55,274 nucleotides of DNA from Actinomycetota bacterium (lineage in GTDB: Bacteria; Actinomycetota; Actinomycetes; S36-B12; UBA5976). A program made the translations under genes and the position numbers. The stretch spans positions 1 through 55,274 of the forward strand of contig RFTJ01000007.1 of assembly GCA_009923495.1 (NCBI GenBank), given 5' to 3'. The notes beneath the pieces are model-generated. The model searched no databases. It was not told the DNA's origin and saw nothing but the letters and a program-made list of their open reading frames with translations. Shown piece by piece: positions 33,032 through 44,100 of the stretch (positions are counted from its first letter, which is position 1; the number at the start of each line of letters is the position of its first letter).

Positions 33032-34459
33032 ATGACCCAAATTATGTGGTTCCGGCGAGATTTACGCCTCGCAGACAACCCGGCCCTACTTGCTGCCATC
33101 AATTCGGCGGCCGATGGCGAGGACGTTCTTGCCCTATACATAGTTGGGCCTCGAACCTGGGCCACTATGAGTCCTGTTCAACAGCATTACCTAGTGGCTT
33201 CTCTGGCAAGTCTAAATGAATCTCTTTCGGGAAATTTGGTCATCAAATACGGGGACGCTAGAGAGATAATTCCAAACTTGGTTCAGAGTCTTAAGGCTTC
33301 AGTGGTACACGCTGGTGAACTTCACACTCCCAATGCAATAGCTCGAGATCTTGAGATAGCGCGGAAATTATCTGGGGTTGGCAGTGAGTTGAAGTTTACT
33401 GGCTCAGCATACGCCGTCGCGCCGGGACGAATTACTAAAGATGATGGCAGCTTCTACAAGGTGTACACGCCGTATTACAAGAATTGGCTAAAGCACGGTT
33501 GGCGACGGCCGGCCGAATATCCTGACCTAAACCAAGTCTGGTGCACCTCAGTTAACTCGGACAAACTTCCTGAGCGAGCAGAGCTATCGGCATTTGACCA
33601 TCCGATAGCAGGCGAGGCGGCGGCCTTAAAGCGCTGGGAGCGATTTAAGCAAACTGCGTTGGCTGATTATGCCGATAACCGAAATCGACCCGACCTAGAT
33701 GGCACTTCAATGCTCAGTGCTGCCCTGCGTTTTGGTGAAATTCATCCGCGCACATTGCTAGCCGACTTAGAAGATTCATCTGGACATGAAGTGTTTAGAA
33801 AGGAGATAGCTTGGCGTGAATTCTATGCCGACATACTTTTCAATCGACCAGACACCGATACTGGCTATTACAACCGGGCTTATCAGGCAATGGAATATGA
33901 CACCGGCGAAAAAGCCCAGGAACGCTTCACTGCCTGGGTTACTGGCACCACAGGCTACCCACTAGTTGACGCTGGAATGCGACAGCTCCGGACAACCGGA
34001 TGGATGCACAATCGAGTTCGAATGGTTGTAGCTTCATTTCTAATTAAGGATCTACATCTGGAATGGACACTGGGCGCTGAACATTTTGCTCAATGGCTAA
34101 CAGATTTTGATATTGCCTCCAACAGCCATGGCTGGCAATGGACTGCTGGGTGTGGAACCGATGCATCGCCGTATTATCGAGTTTTCAACCCAATCGGGCA
34201 GGCAATTAGGTTTGATCCCCATGGAGATTATGTCCGCAAATTTATTCCTGAACTAAGGCATATTCCAGGTCCAGCAGTACATGAACCTTGGCTTGTTGCT
34301 GATGGCTTGGCACACGGCTATCCAGAACCAATTGTGGATCATGCAAGCGAACGTCTTGAAGCGTTGTCCCGCCTCGAGAAGTTGCCAAAAGGTAAAGTTC
34401 AGAGCGCACACAATCCCCGCGAGAATGATCAAAAGAGGCTCATTCAGAGTTTCGAGTAG
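33032..34459 (+). CDS. phr: Deoxyribodipyrimidine photolyase
   Basis: 475-residue class I-like CPD photolyase, repairing UV pyrimidine dimers with blue light through FAD and an antenna cofactor. Begins MTQIMWFRRDLRLADNPAL; the FAD domain shows TSMLSAALRFGEIHPR, WREFYADILF, the GMRQLRTTGWMHNRVRM block and WTAGCGTDASPYYRVFNP with conserved Trp/Asn. The ATG at 33032 is used although the frame is open 120 bases upstream, because the family starts directly at this strand. A light-exposed habitat fits. Downstream pdxH begins 32 bases later. Confidence 0.96.
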   Translation: MTQIMWFRRDLRLADNPALLAAINSAADGEDVLALYIVGPRTWATMSPVQQHYLVASLASLNESLSGNLVIKYGDAREIIPNLVQSLKASVVHAGELHTPNAIARDLEIARKLSGVGSELKFTGSAYAVAPGRITKDDGSFYKVYTPYYKNWLKHGWRRPAEYPDLNQVWCTSVNSDKLPERAELSAFDHPIAGEAAALKRWERFKQTALADYADNRNRPDLDGTSMLSAALRFGEIHPRTLLADLEDSSGHEVFRKEIAWREFYADILFNRPDTDTGYYNRAYQAMEYDTGEKAQERFTAWVTGTTGYPLVDAGMRQLRTTGWMHNRVRMVVASFLIKDLHLEWTLGAEHFAQWLTDFDIASNSHGWQWTAGCGTDASPYYRVFNPIGQAIRFDPHGDYVRKFIPELRHIPGPAVHEPWLVADGLAHGYPEPIVDHASERLEALSRLEKLPKGKVQSAHNPRENDQKRLIQSFE

Positions 34460-34491
34460 TACTCTTTGTCCGAATGCAGGACACTTAACCT

Positions 34492-35178
34492 ATGGAGCAT
34501 CAGAATCCCGAGTTGTCCAAAATGCGAGTTTCGTATGAGAAATTCGAATTGAATGAGAGTGGCCTCCAAGCAACTCCCCTTGACCAGCTCAATCTGTGGC
34601 TACGAGAAGCAGTTGATGCTGGGCCCGATAAAATTCCAGAACCAAATGCCATGGTGCTTTCTACTGTTAACGACCTTGGCGACGCTCATTCACGCACCGT
34701 TCTGCTCAAAGGACTTGACAATCAAGGATTAACTTTTTTCACGAACTACCAATCTCAAAAAGCAAACGATCTCGCCAGCAACCCCAGTGTGAGCGCCCTA
34801 TTTCCCTGGTATTCGTTACACCGACAGGTAATTGTTTCAGGAACGGTTACAAAGGCTAGTCGAGAGATTTCAGAAGCGTATTTCTCAACTAGGCCACATA
34901 AATCTAAACTCGGTGCACACATCAGTATGCAGTCTGCTGAAATTTCAGGTCGCGAAGTACTTGAAGCAGATATGGCGCAACTAGAGGAAAAGTTCCCAGA
35001 AGGTGCAAATGTTCCACTGCCAAATCATTGGGGCGGATACCTAATCCAAGTTTTCGCTATTGAATTCTGGCAAGGTCGTCGATCGCGCCTACATGACCGC
35101 ATCAAGTTTGTGCGTAAAAGTGAAGGCGGGTTACTCGACCAAGCTGATGCCTGGCAAATAACCCGCCTATCGCCCTAA
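34492..35178 (+). CDS. pdxH: Pyridoxamine 5'-phosphate oxidase
   Basis: 228-residue FMN enzyme that oxidises pyridoxine/pyridoxamine 5'-phosphate to PLP. Family features: EPNAMVLSTVNDLGDAHSRTVLLKGLD (FMN phosphate site), FFTNYQSQKANDLASNPSVS, LFPWYSLHRQVIVSGTV, a YFSTRPHKSKLGAHISMQS block, and the C-terminal FWQGRRSRLHDRIKF with the substrate Arg/His. Normal length. ATG at 34492 is used; a second ATG ten codons later is possible and no strong Shine-Dalgarno separates them. PLP made here is used, among others, by SerC at 44401. Convergent with the giant gene (one base between stops). Confidence 0.96.
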   Translation: MEHQNPELSKMRVSYEKFELNESGLQATPLDQLNLWLREAVDAGPDKIPEPNAMVLSTVNDLGDAHSRTVLLKGLDNQGLTFFTNYQSQKANDLASNPSVSALFPWYSLHRQVIVSGTVTKASREISEAYFSTRPHKSKLGAHISMQSAEISGREVLEADMAQLEEKFPEGANVPLPNHWGGYLIQVFAIEFWQGRRSRLHDRIKFVRKSEGGLLDQADAWQITRLSP

Positions 35179-35179
35179 G

Positions 35180-38100
35180 TTACTTAACTTTTAGATTGGT
35201 AACTGGTGGTGTTGGCGGTGCGGGCTTTGCTACAGTAATCGCATAGCCATCAATCTGAACACCATTTCCGGCCTTCGCAACATTAATCGCAATCTTGGAG
35301 TTGGCCTTAATTGCCGTGGTAAAGCAAATTGACTTAATCTGACCTGCTTTGCCCGCGGTCGCAATCGGCTTGCCGAGCTTCTTGCCATTAACAGTGACCG
35401 TAAACGAGCCAAACTTAGGCCCAGTTGCGTAGTAGATGCACAAAGATTTACCTGCGGCAGCCTTCGTGACATTTAGTACCGCATTCTTTGAGTTCTTCTT
35501 AGCCATTGTGACCTTGCCAAGGAACGATCCCTTTACGGCAACTTGTGACCAGAGCTTTGTTTTCGCTGGTTTCATGGCCGTATCATCCATAGCGACTGTG
35601 GAACATGATGGTGCAGTATATGCCGATGCATTTCCTGACTTATCAAGCATGCTTACGGCAAAGCAGTAGGTCGTACCACGGACACCCATGATGCTATAAC
35701 TGGTTCCAGTTACATCAATCGGAGCGGACCAAGGGCCCATCGCCTTTCCATACGCTGCCGAAGCAATCACGACCTGCGAACTCAGTGCCTTGCCGTCAAT
35801 GCCATCATTGCCGGTCCACTGCCATGTTGGCGTGACCAAGGTAGTTGCTGTTGGTGACTTGCTGATTTTCACGCCGGTTGGTGCCGAGTTATCAGTTGCA
35901 CCGAGTACTAGCGTAATGTTTGTCAGGGACTGAACATCTTTACTGGTATTAACTACCAAAGCGTCGGCGGGCTTAGCAACTGCGCAGCCAGACTTAGGAT
36001 CTGGCAGATTATCACTGGTCACACACTTGTCATTGCCTAGATATGCTGGCGTGAAGTCACTATCCAAGCCATCGGCGAAGAATGCGTAATTACCCACTTC
36101 AGCATTGAATTCGGCGCCATCAAATGTCCATTTTCCTTCGGCATCCGTGTAAACGCTCAATACATCGTCGGAATTTACATCAAGTTTGGTGCCCGCTACC
36201 CGATAGATGTTCACCAGAGCTTCGGCTCGTGGGTTTCCATCCGCATCAAGGACTACGCCACCAAATTGGACTGAGTAGTGCTGAATAAAGTTAATTTCCA
36301 ATTTGTCACCACTGCGGCCAGTGAAGTCTGCATCGCCATCAACAACCAAGAAGCCAGATTCTGGCTCACTGTTTACTGTGAAGTGGACACCAAGTGGTAG
36401 GTCAGTAAATGAATACTTACCTTCGCTATCGGTATCCGTTGATGCATACTCGTCACCTTCATCAGTTAACAAGGTTACTGTTTGGCCAGCAATTGCAACC
36501 CCATCAAGGGTTTTAATCGATCCAGTTAAGGCAGCCAAAATAGCAACTTCGTTGAACTCGAGTTGATTAGTTTCTACATTGCCAGTCGGCGCTGCTGCAT
36601 TCCAAGTCCATGACTCTTCTGCAGAATTACCGCTGGTACCGGTAACGCTTATTGGGAAAAGGCTAACTGGAACTCGATTGAAGGTAACAGATCCCCAGGC
36701 ATCAGCCTCTAGTGTTCCTAACACCTGTGAGTCAACTTCTGGCCCTTCACCCTGAGCATTTACCTTTACCTTGAGATGTACAACTACATTCTCGAGAGCA
36801 ACGGGCCTACCATTCTTGACAGGAACTGTTACCTGCACTGCGGAATTTAGTACCACGGCAGGCATAGTTGGTGCTGCTCCAGTTGCGGGGACGGTGTATG
36901 AAGTTGCGTCAGCCACAGATAGTGCGTTTGCGTTGCCCACCCAACCGACGGAAGTGTTCAAATCATCTGGAACAACCTGTACGCGATAACTCTCACCGCG
37001 GACTGCGCCGAAAGTGTAACTTCCGGTGAAGGTGGAACCACCTAAGTCTGGCTGGATACTCCAAGACTTGCCTTCTTGTTTGTATACATTAATGGTCGCA
37101 GGCTGTGTATAAGCGGAAGAACCAGATTTCACATTAACCGTAAATTTTGGCAAGGCCACAGCGGTGAGTTTTGCAGCAGTAACCGCTTTGTCACGAACTT
37201 TAACCAATACGGTGGCTGGATCGGAAACCGACTTTGTGCCTCCGATAAATGTCAAAGCGTAGCTACCTGGTAGTTCATAACTCACCTTGTAATCACCGCG
37301 AAGGCCATCAATATTGAATGTACCGCCAGTTGCCACATCAGTGTAGGCCACTACAGCTCCAGCTCGGTTGTATACAGTGACGGTACCTTCCGTTAATACG
37401 GTGTTGCCATCAACGACCTGAACTTGAAGTGAGCCACCAATAGAGGCCAAATCTAATGGATCGTTCATTAAGTCAAGACTCGTGGTGAATGCTGCAGAAC
37501 CATTAGCAATGTTCAAGATGGTTGCATTTGCAGCAATTGAATCGAGGATTACTCCTGTTTCTGTGTCGCTAATGAAACCACTTGGGTAACCAGGAGCAGA
37601 AATCTGAACGAGGTAAGCGCCATCTGGTGCAAATACTGAGAAGAAGCCATCCGCATCAGTCTGACCAGCGAAAGAGCCACCACCTGATGTTGAGGTCAGC
37701 GTCACGGTTGCCCCAGAAATTGTAGACAACCCTGCCTTTAGCAGGCCATCGAATACAGTCCAGAACTTCAATGGTGCTGGATCAATATCTGTGACCAATT
37801 CACCACGCTTTGCTTCAATAGTGGTTGCTGTTGCAAATGATGATGCATTAATCTCGCCGCTTGCATACCAAGTGCGCTCGGCCGGTTTGGCGGCAACAGT
37901 GCCGTCAATTCGCATCCGGTACGAGCCAGGAACCAATCCAGAGAAGTTGAAGTAACCATCCTCATCAGTGATTTCTGTTCTAACCGGCGTGAGTCCATTG
38001 CCAGAAGCAAGGTACAAACCAACAACTGCTCCAGCAACCGGCAGGTCAGTTGGCGTAACAACATCCAAGCCTCGGCGATTGAAGCCAACAATCTGCAATG

Positions 38101-41100
38101 ACTGTTGCAGACCTGATCCTAGAACTCGGCCAGAGATACCCGATGCAGAGTCAAGAACTGCGTCTTGTGTTGCCGATTGACCAGCAGTCAGATTTACCGA
38201 CGCTGATTTATCAGCGAATCGCTCTAGCGAGAACTTAAGTTTGTACGAACCTGGAATTAGCTGAATGAATGTGTAGGTTCCATCTTCAAGGGTCGTAGTT
38301 TGCGCAACTACATCCCCGTTTGAAGCGAGCAGGTCAACAGTAACTCCAGCCATCAAGGTTTGGAAGCTATCTGCTACCTGGCCACTTAAAGTTGCTGCGG
38401 AAACATTAACTACGCCAGTTACCGGAGTAACTGCGCCAGCAGCCGGAATCAAAATTGATTTAGCTAAATTCACAGTTAGCGCCGACGAATTTGCACCTAG
38501 CCACACAGGGGCTAGCGCTGGGTTAGCTGGGACTAACCTAATTCGATACTGGCTGGAATTGATCACACCAAATGTGAGTGCTCCGTCAGAAGTTTCTTGA
38601 GTTAGTCCTTGATCTAGGACCCATTGCCCATCTTCTTGGGTATAAACCTCTACCAAGGTTGGCTGCTTGTAGGCAGAAGACCCACCGTTAATGTTCACAG
38701 TAAGTTTTGGCAAGGACTTTACCTTTATTGCAGCAGTGATACTTGATCCGTCAGTTACTGTCACGGTCTTAGTGCCGGTTGCGCCTAAAGAAGTAGTATC
38801 GCCGAAGAAGGTTTCAGCAAAAACACCATCTAGTTGGTAACTGATTCGGTAATAGCCAAGTAGGCCCGAGAGACTAAATACTCCGCCGACACTTGAACTA
38901 TCCTGGGCAACGATCTTTCCAGTCTTGTCATATGCACTAACAAGCCCTTCAGTAACTGCCTGACCCAGGTCATCTTTAATAGAGACGGTTACCTTTCCAC
39001 CATTAGCGCCAAGGTCGAGCGATAACGCGGTTTCGGTCAGGCCACTATCAAATGAAAGGTTGCCCGCGGAGATAAAAAGTACCGCGGCAGTTGCAGCTGA
39101 GGCCGTCAAAACGGGGGTACCCACTTCAGAAGCATCCACATAACCGATCGAATATCCTGGCGCGGCAACCTTGATGCGGTAAGCGCCATCTGGTGCATAG
39201 ATTGCGAAGTTACCCCGCTCGTCCGTGACGCCAGTCAGCAAGGCATTGCCAGCCAGGGAAATCAAACTAACCGAAACTAACGACACCGAACCGCCAACGA
39301 CCGACCATTGTCCATCATGGACATTGCCAGTGAATAGGGTCCATGCACTTGCTGGAGCAGGATCAATTCCCGAGGCATAACTGCCAAGTGTTGCGGTGAC
39401 TGACTGGCCCACACGGAAAGTTCCGGCATTTTCTTCGCCGCCGCCATACCAAAATGAGTCGGCAGGGACTTCGGCAATGCTGTTATCAAAATAGAGTTTG
39501 TAACTGCCAGCTGGCAGGCCAACAAAGTTGTAGTTACCATCTGCATCCGTCTGCACAGTCTGCAGTGCAACATTTCCAGTTCCCGTTGCCGAATAGACAG
39601 AAACAGACCCGCCAACAACTGGGCTACGCAATTGGCCATCAAGTAGCACTCGACCAGAGATGCCAGTAGCTGGAGTTAACTGAGTAGAAATCGGCGTTAT
39701 CGTATCGGCAACGACCGACTGCGACTTTAAATACTTTATTGCGTATCCATCTGCCATAATCTTGATTGTGTAAACACCAGGCACTTCTTGACTGAAACGA
39801 TAGCTGCCATCTGCTCGAGAAGTTGTTGAATCAACCACAGACCCAGAATTGTCAATCAGTGAAACTGAGGCATTTGCAATGCCAGCGGCATCCTGATCCA
39901 AAACGCTTCCTTGAATCACACCAGCCACAGAGTTCATAACCACATTGCCCAGCGCAGGTGCAGAGCCAGTTGCAGGGATAGTGATTGTTGAGGCAAAATT
40001 AACCGACTTTGCTAACCGTGCTGAACCAACCCAAACTGGCGTCAGCAACTCAGAGTTCGGAACAACCCTGATTCGGTACTGATCGCCTTTTGAAACACCA
40101 AATGAAATGGTGCCCTCCGATGTTTCTCGGGACAATCCATCGTTTAGGGTCCAGGTACCGTCAACTAGCGAGTAAATCTCTACCATTATCGGTTGCTTGA
40201 AAGCGGATGCTGGAGTTGAGCCGGTTACAACGTTGACGGTGAGCTTTGGCAAAGCTTTCACATTGATTGTCACCGATGGCTTTTGGGTCTTACTTACCGT
40301 GACTGGTTGGGTTTTAGGATCGCTGATGTCAGAAGTTCCACCGTAGAAAGTCTTAGCAAAGACACCATCTTGCTCGTAACTCAAGCGGTAGGAACCGCTC
40401 AAGCCAGAAATCGTGAAAGTGCCAGACTGTGGCTTGTCGTCATAGCCAGCAATATTGCCGGCTGAATCATAGGCAGTTACAGCACCATCAGTAATTGTCT
40501 TGGAGTTATCGTCTTTAACGGTAATCGTGGCTGTACCACCTGTACCTGAAAGGTCTAGGGTTAAATCATCCGCCTTTAGTCCACCTTCAATCACGGCCAC
40601 ATGGTCATTGACTGATACGACAGCAGCGCCAACTGCCGAGGCAGAAAGTGTTACATCACCACCTTCAGTGGCATCAATAAAACCGCTAGCGAATCCAGTT
40701 GCCTGAACCTGAATTTGATATGAGCCATCTGGCGCATACAGAGCAAAATTGCCATTCTCATCAGTGAGGTCGGTGGCGATAACCTTGCCGGTCAAAGTAG
40801 CCAAAGAAACGGTAACCAAAGAAATTGCTGCGCCAGACACAGCGCTAGCACTGTCAAGGATCGTTCCCTTAATGAGCGCCCATGACTTAGTTGGTCGCGA
40901 ATCTATGTTTTTCAGGTACTCGCCAAGTTTTGTCGTGACCGTAGCCCCAGACTTAAAGGTTTCAACATTTGCCTGTTCTCCGTACCAGAAGGAATCGGTC
41001 GGCACATCTGCTGTTGTGCCATCAAATCGGATTTTGTACGAACCAGCTGGAAGACCAATTAGGTTGTAAGCACCGTCATCTTGAGTCTGAACTGAGTTGA

Positions 41101-44100
41101 TTGGAGTTACTCCCGAGCCGCCTGCCGCAAATATCGAAACTGTCGCGCCAACAACAGGTGAGCCATCTTCAGCAAGCATTAGGCCGGTAACACCAGAAGC
41201 AGAATTAAGTGTCATTGGCACAGAGGCCGTCTGGCCACTTTGCACCTTTACATTATTGGCATACTTAATTGCTAGTCGTTCAGCGATAAATTTCAGAGTA
41301 TAGGTTCCTGGTGCTACACGGTAGATGTTATAAATGCCGTCCTCACGAGAAGTTGCTGTCTGCAAGATATTGCCATCAGTATCAAGAAGTTGAATTTGGG
41401 CATTTGCCACCTGGCCAGCAAAGCTGTCGCTAACTGCCCCTCGAATTCCACCAGTTCTGACATTAAGTACGACATTGTCTAGAGTAGGCGCTTTGCCGGT
41501 TGTCGGGATCGTTATCGTCGATGCATCTTTAACCGTGGTAGCGAATGGCACAGAACCAAGCCAAATGGGCGCAAATTCCGGAGCGTCGGTGACAACCCGA
41601 ATACGATAGGCGCCACCATTTGAAACACCTAACGACACGGTGCCATCACCAGCAGATGTAGTCAGATCGTCGTTTATCGACCAAGCGCCAGATTTTAAGG
41701 TGTAAACCTCTACAGTTACATCGTCAGTGTAAAGAGCGGCGTTGGTTCCTGAATCAACAACCAACTTTAGGTTTAAGTTCGGCAGATTAACGGTACTCAA
41801 CTTGTAACTGTAAGACTTGCCATCAGCAACTGGGACGACGGTTGTGCCGGCATCAGAGAGTTTCGTGGTGCCGCCAACAAAGCGTTTTGCATACTGTCCT
41901 GGTGCCTCGAAACTAAAAGTGTGATTGCCACGCAGTCCACTTAAGCTAAAGGTGCCATTTTCATCACATTGGTCGGTAAAGGCAACAGAATTCCCTTGGC
42001 TGTCATAGGCCACTAAGACACCGTCAGAAACTGGCTCCTGCGCCTCATCCGTTACTGTAACTTTTACGGTTCCGCCAGAGGCAGATACATCAACTGAGCC
42101 AACATCTTTGGCCAGGCCATCCTCAATCGTGACCTTTACTGCGTCTGCGAAATTCTTGATTAGTGTCGGCAGGCCATTAGTTGAGCCGAGGTATCCCGTT
42201 GTGTAGCCGGTGGCAGCAATCTTGACGCCATAAATGCCATCGGGAACTGAAATTTCGAAATTGCCATCGGGATCTGTTTCAGCAGTCTGAGCGATTAGGC
42301 CATCGGTACTTACCAAAGTCACCGTGGCATTTTCCAAGCCAGCAACTACCTGCTCGCCATTTTCATCCAGCACCTTGCCTCTAACATTTCCGGTTACAAG
42401 TGCCCATGGTGTTACGGGCGCCGGATTAACATTTGTTGTGACCAAGCCGGGTCGAGTGATTACATCAGCTGCTTGGCCAAATGATTTTCCGTTGGCACCA
42501 GTGCTTAGTTGCCAGAAATTGCTAGTTGGCGGATTTGCAGTTGATCCGTCGTATTTGATCCGATAGGAGCCGGCCGGCAGGCCGCTGAAGATGTAGGTTC
42601 CGTCAGCCTGGGTGATCGTTGAACTGACAGCAATTAAGCCTGAGCCAGAAGCTGAGTAGGCCGAAACGCGAACACCGTCTATTCCTTGGCCAGATTTTGT
42701 CGTAATTACCTTGCCAGAAATTCCAGATCCAGAATAAAGAACCATGTCCTGGGTGCTTAGCTTGTTCACCGCCGCCGTGAAGTCATCTGAATATGCTGTT
42801 CGGTAATTTTCGTTAGTGAATTTTAATGAATATTTTCCGGCACCGACTCGAGTGATTCGGTACTGTCCTTTATCGTCTGTAGAGGTGCTAGTAACGGTAT
42901 CGCCGTATGCGCTAATCAATTCAACTGTGGTGTAAGCAACGGCACTGCCTTCGCTACTAGTTACTTTGCCAGTTACAACTGCTGCGCTGGGCAAAGCTAC
43001 ATTCTGCTGCGTAACGTTAGTAGTCCCAACGACGACACCGAGAATTGAGTTAGAAAGGCGGTAGTCTTGCCAGTCACTTGATTCGTCATAGAAGTACAGG
43101 TTGTAAGTTCCAGCGCTCAATCCGTTTGTTGAGTACTTTCCATCAGTACCTGTTTGTGCCGGTGATACAGGGGTTTCATTTCCATCGGCATCAACTGCAG
43201 CGACTTCAATTCGCACATCCGCTACTGGGGCACTGCTCACCTTATCGGTGGCCGCAGTCACGGTGCCGGAAATGGTTAGTCCACTTACTAGCACCTGAGT
43301 AGTGCTTGTTGTCTCACCCTCATTGATTGTTACGGCCTTCGGATCAGAATCACGAAGCACGCTACCCAACGGGCCACCAACCCACATTGTGTAATCCCCA
43401 GGCGCTATGCCCTTAATTACCGCTACACCTTCACTATCGGCAGTGGCCAGTCCAATTTCTTCATCGGAATTCAAAAGGTGAACTACTGCGTTTGCAGCCT
43501 TACCAAACCTTGAAGATACAGTCACCGACAAAATTCCACCGGCAAGTGGCGTGTAAGGAGTTGGGTTTGCCAAATTTGTTGTGAGCGAAGTGAATGACTT
43601 CTCAACAAGCAAATCCTGATGTAGGCCAGCTGGATCTACAATCTTGAGGCTGTAGCTTCCGATCGCAGGAATCGGAAAAGTTGCAAGCCCGTCCTTATTT
43701 GGTGCGATGAATGAATCGAAGGTTGCATCTGCCCCATTGAACTGACCGGTCAAAGTGATTATCGCATCTGCAATAGGTTGATTAGTTTTTGAATCCATTG
43801 CTTTGACGGCAAACTTTCCAATTGCGGAAAGTTTGAAATCGGGAATGGTTAGCGCAGCCTTATCCTCTACTAGCAATTTGCCGTCTAGAACGGAAAAGGT
43901 TTTAGAAGTGGAAACACCTAATTTTGCAGTCGGGACCTCGGCAAGGGTTAAGGGGTTGGAAATCCGATAAGTACCGTCTTCAACATTTTCAAATTTGTAA
44001 GGCGCACTAGTCGAAGTAGGAGCAGGCGAAGGTGCAATGGTTGCAGTTGCTACCTGGGTGAACTTATCCTGGTCTGCGTCGTACTGCTCAAGTTGCAATG

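Noticed and set aside
37768-43302. Many open frames on the plus strand opposite the giant gene
   Set aside because: They are short, lack ribosome sites and mirror the codon pattern of the long minus-strand gene, which has consistent protein repeats.
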